Assembly (NCBI GenBank): GCA_963784065.1
Contig: CAWAQA010000003.1
Span: 1,488,001 to 1,552,000, forward strand
Direction of reading: 5' to 3'
Source: CAWAQA01 sp963784065
GTDB taxonomy: Bacteria; Acidobacteriota; Vicinamibacteria; Vicinamibacterales; UBA2999
Length of the DNA stretch: 64,000 bases
Shown here: positions 20,749 to 30,851 of the stretch, piece after piece
Numbering within the stretch: the first letter of the stretch is position 1
How the letters are laid out: each line of letters begins with the position of its first letter
The notes under the pieces: model-generated
Databases searched by the model: none
Seen by the model: the letters and a program-made list of their open reading frames with translations, nothing else
What the model was told of the DNA's origin: nothing
Translations under genes and position numbers: made by a program

Positions 20749-21228
20749 CTACCGCGAGTGCGCCTTGACCGCGGCGCGAGTCTCGCGGTCCACCTCGCGG
20801 CGCCGGATGGTTTCGCGCTTGTCGTGCTCCTGCTTGCCTCTGGCCAGCGCCAGCAGCACCTTGACGCGGCCCTTCTTCAGGTACACCTCCAGCGGCACGA
20901 GCGTGAATCCCTTCTCGGCCACGCTGCCGATCATCTTCCGGATCTCGTGGGCGTGCAGCAGCAGCTTGCGCTGCCGCAGCTCCTCGTGGTTCGCGGACCC
21001 GCGGTGGCTGTAGGGGCTGATGTGGACGTTCATCAGCCACACCTGGCTGCCCTCGACGCGCGCGTAACTGTCGCGAAGATTCACGCGTCCCTCGCGAATC
21101 GACTTCACCTCCGTGCCGAGCAGCGCCACGCCCGCCTCCCACGTCTCGATGATGTGGTAATCGTGGCGTGCCTTGCGGTTCTCGGCAATCAGCCGCTGCG
21201 CCTTCTCGCGCTCGGACTTGTCGGCCAT
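20749..21228 (-). CDS. smpB: SsrA-binding protein SmpB
   Basis: An intact protein of about 159 residues that binds tmRNA and brings it to stalled ribosomes. Diagnostic blocks are NRKARHDYHIIETWEAG, GTEVKSIREGRVNLRDSY, MNVHISPYSHRG and EVYLKKGRVKVLLALARGK. The basic C-terminal tail (KRETIRRREVDRETRAAVK) is as in the family. ATG 21228 overlaps the stop of the preceding FkbM gene as TGATG. No tmRNA gene was seen next to it. It lies between two FkbM methyltransferases in the same transcription unit, which is unusual. Confidence 0.95.
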   Translation of the reverse strand: MADKSEREKAQRLIAENRKARHDYHIIETWEAGVALLGTEVKSIREGRVNLRDSYARVEGSQVWLMNVHISPYSHRGSANHEELRQRKLLLHAHEIRKMIGSVAEKGFTLVPLEVYLKKGRVKVLLALARGKQEHDKRETIRRREVDRETRAAVKAHSR

Positions 21229-22415
21229 CACGATGGTGAAGCGAACAGCAGGACGTCGGTCTTCCGGTCCGGCTCGATGTAGCGGAGCGCTTCGGGAAGC
21301 GCTGCGATGTCGCGCACGCGCGGCCCGACCGCCTTGCGGTTGAGGTCCACGAAATGCGTGAAATGGCGCTGCAGATCCGCGTACAACGCCTCCGGTTCGT
21401 CACCGGCCGCACGCAGGCCCGTGAGCTTGATCTCCATCTGCCAGGCGATGTGGCGGCAGGAGAGGACGCGCTGCGCCCCGCCGACCACGCGCCGCTCGAA
21501 TCCTTCGACGTCCACCTTCACGAAGGTCACCGCCTGCAGGTCGATGCCGAGCCGCTCGACCCACGTATCAAGCGTGCAGCACGCCACTTCGATCGTGTGC
21601 TCCTCGTCGGGCGCGGCGCCGGGAAGGATGTGAAAGCTTCCCGGGGACCCCACGCACCGCAACCGCTCGACGCCGTTGCGGTCGCCGATCGCGGTCCGGT
21701 CGGGCAACACCAGTCCGCGCAGCCCGTTGTCCACGACGTTTGCGGCGAGGCACGCGAAGTTCATGGGATCGGGCTCGGCGCAGTACGCGGCGGTGACGTC
21801 GCCGAGGATGACGCGTGGAATCGCCATGCGCCCCACGTTGGCGCCGAGGTCCAGCATGATGCCGCCCGCGGCCCGTTCGCGCGTCTGCAATATACCGCGA
21901 TAGGGAAAGCGCTGCCCGTCCACCCAGCGCTGGTTCAAGCCGCCCGCGGCTGGCCTGACGGGAATCCACCACGACAACCCGTCGAGCACGGTGCGCTGCA
22001 CCAGCGGATGCGGCGGCTCGCCCGCACGATCGGCCGCCACCCGGTAAGACGGGGAGACGCGCAGCAGCTGTTCTTCGCGGGCGCGCCTCGACGCGCTGTC
22101 GGTGCGGGCAGGCAGCGTCCGCAGCCTGTGCGCGAACACCTGCCGGACCGTGGCAGGGGTGGCGGCCTCGTGCTGCAGAGCCGCGTTTCGCTCGCGGGCC
22201 GCGTGCAGCGACTGCTGCAGCGTCACGAGCTGCGCGCCCCTGTCCTCGGCACGAACGACCGCCGCGGCGACACGCGCTTTCCACTTCCGCGCCAGCGCCT
22301 GCGCCCGATCGAGCCGGCGCCGGAGCGCACGGACGTCCGGTTGCGCGTCGACGGCGCTGCTGCCGCCGCGCATGCCCAGCAGCGTCCCAATCCGCACGAT
22401 CACGCCCCGGGTCAT
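21228..22415 (-). CDS. Coiled-coil FkbM-family methyltransferase
   Basis: A 395-residue paralogue of the FkbM genes at 19565 and 34488: helical Arg/Ala-rich N-terminus (to about residue 130), lead-in DGLSWWIPVRP, then IMLDLGANVGRM, YCAEPDPMNFACLAAN and FVKVDVEGFERRVV. The last block has VEGFE where the two paralogues have TQGSE, so it belongs to the other FkbM subtype and may act on a different group. It overlaps the upstream fcl-like gene by 4 bases (ATGA) and is coupled to smpB downstream. Confidence 0.85.
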   Translation of the reverse strand: MTRGVIVRIGTLLGMRGGSSAVDAQPDVRALRRRLDRAQALARKWKARVAAAVVRAEDRGAQLVTLQQSLHAARERNAALQHEAATPATVRQVFAHRLRTLPARTDSASRRAREEQLLRVSPSYRVAADRAGEPPHPLVQRTVLDGLSWWIPVRPAAGGLNQRWVDGQRFPYRGILQTRERAAGGIMLDLGANVGRMAIPRVILGDVTAAYCAEPDPMNFACLAANVVDNGLRGLVLPDRTAIGDRNGVERLRCVGSPGSFHILPGAAPDEEHTIEVACCTLDTWVERLGIDLQAVTFVKVDVEGFERRVVGGAQRVLSCRHIAWQMEIKLTGLRAAGDEPEALYADLQRHFTHFVDLNRKAVGPRVRDIAALPEALRYIEPDRKTDVLLFASPS

Positions 22416-23379
22416 CGGGCGGTGCGGGGAGCGAGGGGAGGCGCGGCGCGCGCCGCCAGGTACCAGTCAACCGTGCGGCGCAGGCCCTCGTCGAACGAGG
22501 TCTGCGCGCAAAAGCCGAAGAGTTCCCGCGCGCGGCGAACGTCGAGCCGGCGGCGCGGCTGCCCGTTCGGTTTCGACGAATCCCAGACGATCCGGCCTCC
22601 GAAGCCGGCGCAGCCGGCCACACGCCGGACCAGATCGCCGATCGAGATCTCGTCGCCCGAGCCGATGTTCACCGGGTCGCTGCCGTCGTACCGCTCGCTC
22701 GCCAGCAGGATGCCTTCCACCGCATCCTCGACATAGAGGAACTCGCGTGTGGCGCTGCCGTCACCCCAGACCTCGATGTGATCGAGCCCTTGTTCCTTTG
22801 CTTCCACGCACTTGCGGATGATCGCCGGGATGACATGGGACTGCGCGGATCGAAGTTGTCCTCCGGCCCGTAGAGATTCGTCGGCAGCAGGAAAATGGAG
22901 TTGTACCCGTACTGCTGGCGATACGCCTGCGACTGCACGAGGAGGGTTTTCTTCGCGAGGCCGTATGCGGCGTTCGTCTCCTCCGGGTATCCGCTCCACA
23001 GGTCCTCTTCGCGGAACGGGACCGTCGCGAACTTCGGGTACGCGCAGACGGTACCGAGAATCACCATCTTGGGCACGCCGGCCCGCCACCCCTCGTGGAG
23101 CAGATGGACCCCCATCATCAGGTTTTCGTAGAAGAACTCGGCCGGGCGTTCGCGATTCGCGCCGATTCCGCCAACCACGGCGGCGAGGTGAATCACGAGC
23201 GTCGGCCGAAGCTGCTGGTACAGTCTGACGATGTGATCGATGTCGCGGAGATCGAACTCGGCCCGCCCCGGAGCCGCCAGGCCGGCGCACCCCAGTTCGC
23301 GCAGACGGCGCACCAGGTGCCGTCCCAGAAAGCCGTTGCCGCCGGTGACGACAACGCGCTGCTGCTCCCAGAATCCCAT
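22412..23379 (-). CDS. fcl: GDP-L-fucose synthase-like epimerase/reductase (one frame break)
   Basis: An extended SDR enzyme that in the family turns GDP-4-keto-6-deoxymannose into GDP-L-fucose. Seen are the NADP-binding VVVTGGNGFLGRHL, the family block AAVVGGIGANRERP, the serine-region GTVCAYPK, the catalytic AYGLAKK (Tyr-X3-Lys) and TREFLYVEDAVEGI. A one-base break near 22840 separates PTNLYGPEDNFDPRS from the second frame HVIPAIIRKCVEAK. No GDP-mannose dehydratase lies in the window, so the exact sugar is not certain. Fucose-like sugar supply for the nearby polysaccharide genes is plausible. Confidence 0.8.
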
Positions 23380-23531
23380 CAGGTCACCATCATAGCCGAG
23401 GGTATCGCGTCACGATTCCGAGCCGGCCGGGAGGGGGACACGCGCGGCGAGGCGGCGTGCGGTGGCGCCGACCCAGTCGTACGCGGCGGGCTTGTCTCTC
23501 ATCGGATACGCGCAGACGTGGTCGATTCGGG

Positions 23532-23568
23532 TTGACGCGCGACTGTGCCGCGCCAAATACTTTGGCGC
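23532..23568 (+). promoter_or_regulatory. Candidate promoter with inverted repeat ahead of lipoprotein gene
   Basis: TTGACG (23532-23537) is followed after 18 bases by AATACT (23556-23561). The second box sits inside a perfect inverted repeat GCGCCAAA-TAC-TTTGGCGC (23550-23568), an arrangement that could let a protein block RNA polymerase. It is about 25 bases upstream of the lipoprotein ATG. Alternatively the repeat is a terminator hairpin of an upstream unit, but no T-tract follows. Confidence 0.35.
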
Positions 23569-23592
23569 ACATCCACTGACACTGAGGGACAG

Positions 23593-24272
<680 letters not shown>

Positions 24273-24479
24273 CGCCGATGACATGCTCGTCCGATTGATC
24301 GTACGCCGCCTGGCGGCGGAGAGTTGTACGAGCGGATCGCCAGGGATATGTGTCTACGGCGCAATGGCCCTCCTGTTGAAGGCGGAGGTTGGCCGTTCCC
24401 CGATTCCGGTGCGTTTCTGAAAAGGGCAACGTAATCGGTGCGACAGCCTGGCCCGCGATGGCCCGGAGAACCGTAGCCA

Positions 24480-24499
24480 TCAGCGAGCATCCTCGCTGA
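24480..24499. terminator. Hairpin upstream of nadE
   Basis: TCAGCGAG-CATC-CTCGCTGA, a perfect 8-bp stem with a 4-base loop, about 210 bases after the lipoprotein stop and 28 bases before the nadE GTG. There is no T-tract. It could end the lipoprotein transcript or sit in the nadE leader. Confidence 0.4.
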
Positions 24500-24527
24500 C
24501 GCGATATCCTGTCCTTGACCATCGCCT

Positions 24528-26181
24528 GTGACACTCACCATCGCGCTCGCGCAGATCAACCCAACCGTCGGCGATGTCTCCGGAAACGCGGCGCTCGTGC
24601 GGCGGATGCGCGACGAGGCCGCACGGCTCGGCGCGGACCTCGTCGTCTACCCCGAGTTGGCGCTGACCGGGTACCCGCCCGAGGACCTCGTCCTTCGGCC
24701 CGCTTTTCTCGAGTCCGCTGCATCCGCGCTGCGCGAACTGGAGCGGGAGAGCAAAGTCCCCGGCTCGCCGGGCCTCGTCGTCGGCCTGCCGTGGTCGTCG
24801 CACGAAGGCGTGCACAACGGGGTGGCGCTTGTCAGCGACGGCCACTCGGAGCTGCGGTTCAAGCACGAGCTGCCGAACTACGGCGTGTTCGACGAAAAGC
24901 GCGTGTTCGCACCGGGCCCGCTGCCGATGCCGGTCTCGTTCCGAAGCGTGCAGCTCGGCCTGCCGATTTGCGAGGACATCTGGTTCGGCGACGTGAGCGG
25001 CCACCTCGCGCGACACGGCGCCGAGCTCCTGCTGTCGCCGAACGGCTCTCCGTTCGAAGCCGACAAGTTCGATCAGCGGTTGTCCCTGGCACGGGACCGC
25101 GCGCTCGAGTCGCGCCTGCCCATCGCCTACGTGAACCAGATCGGCGGGCAGGACGAGCTCGTCTTCGACGGCGGCTCGTTCGTCGTCAACGGCAACGGCA
25201 CCGTGGCGCGCGTCCTGCCGTTGTGGACGGAAGCGCTCGTCCTGACGCGCTGGGTGCGCGACGGCGGCCGCTATCGTTGCGAAGGCGATGACCGTCCGGC
25301 GAACGAGCCGCGTCTGTCATCGGTCTACAACGCGATGGTGGTCGGACTGCGCGACTACGTGGGCAAGAACCGGTTCCCGGGAATCGTGCTCGGACTGTCG
25401 GGCGGCATCGACTCGGCGCTGACCGCGGCGGTTGCGGTGGATGCGGTCGGCGCCGGACCGCGTTCGCGGCGTTCGGCTGCCGTCGCGGTTCACGAGCGAG
25501 GCGAGCATGCAGGACGCCGCGGACACAGCGGCGCTGTTGGGCATGCGGCTCGAGACGCTGCCGATCCAGCCGGGCGTGGACGCCGTCGAGCAGATCGTGG
25601 CGCCGCTCTTTGCCGGACGGCCGCGGGACACGGCCGAGGAGAACATCCAGGCACGCATCCGCGGCGTGCTCCTGATGGCGCTCTCCAACAAGTTTGGCGA
25701 GCTGCTCCTGACCACGGGCAACAAGTCGGAGATGTCGGTCGGCTACGCAACGCTTTACGGCGACATGTGCGGCGGCTACTCCGTGCTGAAGGACATCTAC
25801 AAGACGGAGGTCTACGCGCTCGCGCACTGGCGGAACGAGCAATTGCCGCGCGACCCGCTGGGTCCGCGCGGCCGCGTGATCCCGGAATCGTCGATCACGA
25901 AGGCGCCGACGGCCGAACTGCGGCCGAATCAGACGGATCAGGACTCGCTGCCGCCGTACGAGGTGCTCGATGCGATCCTGATGCGGCTGATCGAAGAGGA
26001 GCTGAGCGTCTCCGAGATCGTCGAGGCCGGCTTTGCGCGCGACACGGTCACGCGGGTTCAGCGCATGGTGTACGCGGCGGAATACAAGCGCCGGCAGGCG
26101 CCGCCGGGCGTCAAGATCACGCGAAAAAGCTTCGGCCGCGATCGCCGCTACCCGATCACGAACGCGTTCCGCGAGCAGTGA
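24528..26181 (+). CDS. nadE: Glutamine-dependent NAD+ synthetase (frame break)
   Basis: A two-domain enzyme that amidates nicotinate adenine dinucleotide to NAD+. The N-terminal nitrilase-type glutaminase has its Glu-Lys-Cys triad at Glu43 (YPELALTGYPPEDL), Lys112 (RFKHELPNYGVFDEKR) and Cys148 (PICEDIWF). The C-terminal synthetase has the ATP pyrophosphatase loop GLSGGIDSALTAA and LTTGNKSEMSVGYATLYGD. The frame breaks near 25450, between SALTAAVAVDAVG and RVRGVRLPSRFTSEASM. This is normally an essential gene, so a sequence error is more likely than a real lesion. GTG start (TLTIALAQINPTVGD) chosen by family N-terminus. Confidence 0.9.
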
Positions 26182-26233
26182 CTGATTTCGCGTTGCGGCG
26201 GCACCGGGAGTCCGCAGCGTTCGATCAAGGGTG

Positions 26234-26254
26234 GCTGCGCACGTAGTGCGCAGC
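26234..26254. terminator. Hairpin after nadE
   Basis: GCTGCGCAC-GTA-GTGCGCAGC, a perfect 9-bp stem, 52 bases past the nadE stop and between two convergent genes. No T-tract follows, so it would be a weak or factor-dependent terminator. Nothing else was recognised from 26255 to about 26480. Confidence 0.45.
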
Positions 26255-26500
26255 TGCCCGAAAGATAATGGCAGGTTAGACGCTCGGTGTTGTCGCGAGT
26301 GTTGAGAAGCCGCAGCGGGATAGGTTGTCCTCCGCTGCTTTTTGCAACCGGGAACGTGCTCGTGCTGGGCTTGCCGCTGTGCCAGACGCTTCCCGGATCG
26401 GATGCGCGGATGCCGTCAGCACGAAGCTCTGTGCGCGTCTTGTCCCCTTTCTGGACCTGGGCCTTAACGAGATCTTCGACCTCTTCGACGGGGAATTCCG

Positions 26501-27746
26501 TTATTCACGCTCGGCCCATTGCTTCGGGCCATTTCGACATAGGGCTCGATCAGCCTCCAGTCGTCGCCCGGGAAGTTTGCCTGGGTCGCGTCGAGTCGAA
26601 AGTTCAGGCCGGCAATCCAGTAGGTACGGTGACCTCATCATGCGGCGGTCTGCCCACGCCCTCATCGTCGTCGGGGGGACGAACGGTGGACCGAACTTGC
26701 CGGCGACAGCGTCCTCGTACATCGGCGTGCCCGGGTAGGGCGCATAGCTGTACACGGACACGCGTGCGTTGTCGTCGGTTTCCGTAATCCAGTCGATCAG
26801 GTCCATCGTGTCGTGCGTTTCTTCAAGGGCTTCGCCCGGCGCGAATCCGATGAAGCTGTACAACGTGGAAATACCAGAACCAGCGAGCCGTTGCGCCGCA
26901 TCACGGATGGCCTGGACCCCGTGGCCTTTGAGCATCACCTTTCGCAGCACGCGCTCGTTTCCCGATTCACAACCCAAGAACAGCTTCGTGCACCGCGCTT
27001 CCACGAGCGCTTCCACCATGGGTGCTGTGACATTGGGAACGCGCATGCTGCAGTCGAACGTGATGTTCAGCTTGCGGTGAATGGCGCCGATCTGCCGGAG
27101 TCGGTCGACGTTGTCGAAGCGGATCTTCTTGTTGTCCTCGTCGGTCCACTGATAGTGAGTCATGTTCGGATCGACGTAGGCGACATGCTCGAATCCCGTA
27201 TCGTGGTGGATGGCGGACAGATCCCGGTCGATATGCTCCACCGGGCGCGGCCAATACTGGTATATCTGGGAGCAATAGCGGCAGGAGTACGGGCACCCCG
27301 TGGAGCTGAGATAGGTGATATCGCACAGGCCGAAGTACAGGTTTGGTCTGCTCATCGTACGGCGAGAGGTGCTCGCCATACTGCTTGTCCGCATACGACC
27401 TTGTCGACAAAGGGCTCGTTCAAAACCTCCTGGGCCAACATGTGCACATGCGGTCCGCCAGCGGCCGTCACGATGCTCGGCTTGATCCGTTTGGCCAACA
27501 TCAGGATGTCCGCGGCGTCGCCGCATTGACGCCCGGTCAGTGCGCTGACGCCTATCTCCACCGACGACTTGATCAGATCGATCAACCGCTCTTCCGATTC
27601 GAAGCGCTGATCCCAGTAGGCAATCCGGAGGCCCTGTTCCTTGAACAGCACGCCAGGATGGAAGATGGACAATGCCAGTTCCCTGGACGGTGAATCCCTG
27701 TCTGCCCCGGAAACACCAGGAGCCGGTCAATGGTTTCGCTGCTCAT
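26501..27746 (-). CDS. B12-binding-domain radical-SAM protein (frame breaks)
   Basis: Start MSSETIDRLLVFPGQTG at ATG 27746. The N-terminal part resembles a cobalamin-binding Rossmann domain (EQGLRIAYWDQRF, IGVSALTGRQCGDA, VTAAGGPHVH). It is followed by a radical-SAM core with the iron-sulfur motif STGCPYSCRYC and by FLGCESGNERVL and SFIGFAPGE. Breaks lie near 27690, 27350 and probably 26640, so the C-terminus is uncertain by some 20 bases. Family members perform methylations and other radical steps on unusual substrates. It is the last gene of a surface-glycan-like set, so modification of a sugar or lipid is possible. Confidence 0.75.
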
Positions 27747-27893
27747 CGGTAGGCCTCGTCCTTATGCATCGGCCGAATCGTAACCCGACCGACCTTACGG
27801 ACACTCGGTACACAACGACATCCCCGCGGGAACCCTTGCGCGCGAGAAGCCTAGCATCCCTCCTGATTTGAATACAAGGCGATGGCGCCCTTG

Positions 27894-29209
27894 TCAGCCG
27901 CGCTGCCGCGACTCGTGTTGCGCTGGGTCCCCTCCTTGGGCGGCCAGCTCGCGAAAGGCTTGCAGGAGCTCTGGCTTGTCCGATAGACCAAGCGCATCGA
28001 GTCCGCCATGCGCGACGACCGCGGTCACACTTCGCGCAGCCGTGACGTGGTCAGACCCCAGCCGTGCACGTAACGAAGGTCCGACGGATGAAAGGTCCAC
28101 TCCGGCGGGACTGGGCCGGAAGCCAGCTGAAGAAACCGCGATGCCACCATCTGAGGACTCCAGTGGGCACGAACATATTCCTGCGCCTGAGCACCAAGTT
28201 GTCTCCGGTACGCGTCGTCCACCACGAGCTTCTCGATGGCCTCCTCGAGATCGTCCGGATGACACACCAGCGCAGGAGGAAACTGGTCGGGAGACATGGT
28301 CCGTCGCAGTGCCTCGACGTCGTGCATGCCCACGATTGCCGGTTTACCCATCGCAGCGGCTTCGGTCGCGAAAGCGGCCATTGGTGTGTCGCTGTACAGC
28401 TCGTCGATGACGAAGTCGCAGTGCGCCAGCGCCTCGAGGACTTCCGGGGCGGCCGGCCGACAATCTTCACGAATGTCAAATCATGGCCACGCGCCCGGAG
28501 CCGGTTCACGGCCGCCTCGATCTCCACCGATCCCTTTGGAATCGGTCGAGTGGGCGCATGCACGATCACACACGACCGCCCGGTCATCTGCGGGAGGAGA
28601 TCGCTCGGAATGTCGAAAGGATTCCCGGCGCTCAGCCAGCTCACGATCGGGGTTACGTTGAAGTGCGAGGAGTTTGGGTGGTTGATGATCACATCGGCGT
28701 GCCGATCCACCCATCGAACCCATCGCCGAATCCGGCGTGTCAGCTCGATGCACTCGTGAACGTCCAGCGTCACGTCGGCTCCCACGTAGGCGCCATTGAT
28801 GTAAGGCGGCCGGCAGTCGGAGCCGTGATAGATCACGATGACGCGTTTGCCAAAGAAGCGGAGCAAGGGCAGATCGCAGGCCCCACAGAAAGCTCACCCC
28901 ACCCGCGAAGATGAAAACGTCGAACCTCGGAAGCGATCGCAGCATCAGCAGGAGGAGGCTCATGCCCTGCAGGGCCTTCCACACCGCCCGCGCCGGGGAC
29001 GACCGTGTCGTCGCCGCCCGCTTCCTGCCCAATGCCTCAACCAGTCGTCCAACGAGTTGGGGCCGGTGGCCTCGTGGGTAGTCTCTGGCCGGGTAAGCGT
29101 CAACGAACTCGCAGTCGACGCCCAGGGTCTTCAACGCCTCGTCGAGCCTGGAATACATGCCGCACGTATCGCCGAGGCCGAGGAAGATTCGCGTGGCTGA
29201 TGTCGTCAC
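27894..29209 (-). CDS. GT4-type glycosyltransferase (several frame breaks)
   Basis: A GT-B fold glycosyltransferase of about 435 residues, pieced together from three frames. N-terminal half: IFLGLGDTCGMYSRLDEALK and RFDVFIFAGGVSFLWG. Middle: KRVIVIYHGSDCRPPYIN, VDRHADVIINHPNSSHFN and VIVHAPTRPIPKGS, the donor-domain entry. C-terminal: EAAAMGKPAIVGMHDVEALR, VDDAYRRQLGAQAQEYV. Breaks are near 28870, 28430 and 28060. The EAAA(M)GKP block corresponds to the E-X7-E nucleotide-sugar site region of GT4. Acceptor unknown. Confidence 0.7.
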
Positions 29210-29366
29210 ATTCTCCGTTTACCTGAAAAAGCCACACTGCCGCGCTCGAATACCATGCCGCGGTCCTGCCTCATGGACGGCAGGACTAGCAGCGTACTTG
29301 ACGTACCAAAGAACAACAATTACGGGAACCGCAGCCCGGTTCGCTGAGGCCGGACCGTGGTGAAGA

Positions 29367-30851
29367 TTAGGAGCGGTCCCCCCGGGCGCCAAGAAGCTGG
29401 CGTCCGGCGAGGGCGACGCGCAGCGCCCAGCCGGCGGTGTGGCGCCAGAGGGCCTGCCGGCGCGGGCGCTTGGCGATGCGCGCGACCCGCTCGATTTCCT
29501 CGACCATGACCGGCGTCACCGGCGTGCCGAGCCCGCGCGGCCGCACGAACCGCTCGACGAACCGCAGCGATCGCTCGCGCGCCGCCTGGCTTCCGTGCAG
29601 CGACTCGTCCAGCTGCTGCAGATGCTCGTCGAAGGTCTCCGCCTCGTGCAGGAGACCGCCGTTGTCGGCGCGCAGGTAATCGAAGTGCAGCGTCTGCTCC
29701 TGGCCGCCGGCAAACGCCCCCGTGACGATGGTATGCACCGGCTTCGCGAGGATGCCCGCCTCGATCATCGCGCTCGTGTTCAGGCCGACGACGGCACTGC
29801 AGTGATGCAGCGAATCGTACAGCCCCTGATCGGCGTTCATCGTCTGCGTCTCCGTCCAGATCGCCGCGTTGGGACACGGTTCCAGGCTCACGTTCTTCCA
29901 CTGACGCAGATGCGCCGGGTGCGGGCGCACGAGGACGCCGCACGACCGGACGGCGGGTTGCGGCGCCTGGCGGACCTCGCGGATCCATTCCTTGACGAAC
30001 TCGACCTCGCGTGGCGCGACGAACTCCGAGGAGCACACATAGAGGAGGAACGGCGCGGCGGGATCGAGCCCGTTCTGGCGGCAGAACTCCTCGCGGCTCG
30101 TCGCCGGCCGCATCGCGAAAAACTCGTCGAAGCGCGGCGCGCCGGTGACGATGACGCGGTCGGCGGACACGCCATGCAGATCGATCGCTTCGCTTCTCTG
30201 GATCTCGTTCCAGACGAGCACGCGGTCCGGCTCGACCCGCACCAGGCCGCGGTTGGTCAGGTTGTCCCAGCTGAAGGGCAGGAACGCAACGGGCACCCCG
30301 GCCTTGTGCGCGCTCTTCACGTAGTCGGTCTGGTACGAACCGTAATCGACGAGCGGGGTGATCAGGACAAGGTCGGGCTCTTCGTACCTGATGAACTGCT
30401 CGAACAGGGGCTCGCTCGGAATCAGGCGTTCCGCCATCGCCAGCGTCCGGGACACGAGCCGCCAGTGCCGCCGGACCCACCCGTGCCGCCGCACGAACCG
30501 CGGCCAGTCGCGCGGGGCGGCTGACGCCGAGCGGCGCTTCAGCTTGTCGGCGCGGGCGTAGCGCGCATCCTGGAACCGGAGGTAGTCGCGGGCCTGCCGC
30601 AGGGCGGGTGCGACGTTCCGCCACGCGTCGATACGGCGCACCGGGCACGACGTGATCTCGATGCGGGCGTCGCTCCCCTGCGCAATGAGCCGCCGGTTGA
30701 CAATGGTGAGCGCCTTGGGCAGAGACAGGGGCCGATTTCGCTGGCGCGCCGACGCGAGAACGACCGAGTGGCCGCGCTCGGCGAGCGCGGCGATCACACC
30801 GTCGAAATGGCGCGTCTTCGAGATGTTGCTAAGAAAAAACAGGATCCGCAT
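29367..30851 (-). CDS. GT-B fold glycosyltransferase-like protein
   Basis: An intact 494-residue protein starting MRILFFLSNISKTRHFDGVI. The N-terminal Rossmann half has LAERGHSVVLASARQR. The C-terminal half has RVIVTGAPRFDEFF, FLLYVCSSEF, VLVRPHPAHLRQW and a late glycine/serine block AVVGLNTSAMIEAGILAKPV, which is the pattern of CDP-glycerol transferase-like and sialyl/UDP-epimerase-like GT-B proteins. ATG 30851 chosen by this N-terminus; the open frame further upstream is a shadow of the neighbouring gene. Acceptor and donor unknown. Confidence 0.7.
   Translation of the reverse strand: MRILFFLSNISKTRHFDGVIAALAERGHSVVLASARQRNRPLSLPKALTIVNRRLIAQGSDARIEITSCPVRRIDAWRNVAPALRQARDYLRFQDARYARADKLKRRSASAAPRDWPRFVRRHGWVRRHWRLVSRTLAMAERLIPSEPLFEQFIRYEEPDLVLITPLVDYGSYQTDYVKSAHKAGVPVAFLPFSWDNLTNRGLVRVEPDRVLVWNEIQRSEAIDLHGVSADRVIVTGAPRFDEFFAMRPATSREEFCRQNGLDPAAPFLLYVCSSEFVAPREVEFVKEWIREVRQAPQPAVRSCGVLVRPHPAHLRQWKNVSLEPCPNAAIWTETQTMNADQGLYDSLHHCSAVVGLNTSAMIEAGILAKPVHTIVTGAFAGGQEQTLHFDYLRADNGGLLHEAETFDEHLQQLDESLHGSQAARERSLRFVERFVRPRGLGTPVTPVMVEEIERVARIAKRPRRQALWRHTAGWALRVALAGRQLLGARGDRS

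Noticed and set aside
19565..21412. A 615-residue protein covering the FkbM gene and upstream DNA
   Set aside because: The upstream two fifths mirror smpB in another frame; FkbM-like sequence begins only at 20734.
23390..23572. A short minus-strand frame upstream of the fucose-synthase-like gene
   Set aside because: One frame has a plausible short tail (YPMRDKPAAYDWVG) but no start or family, and it overlaps the promoter-like region of the lipoprotein gene.
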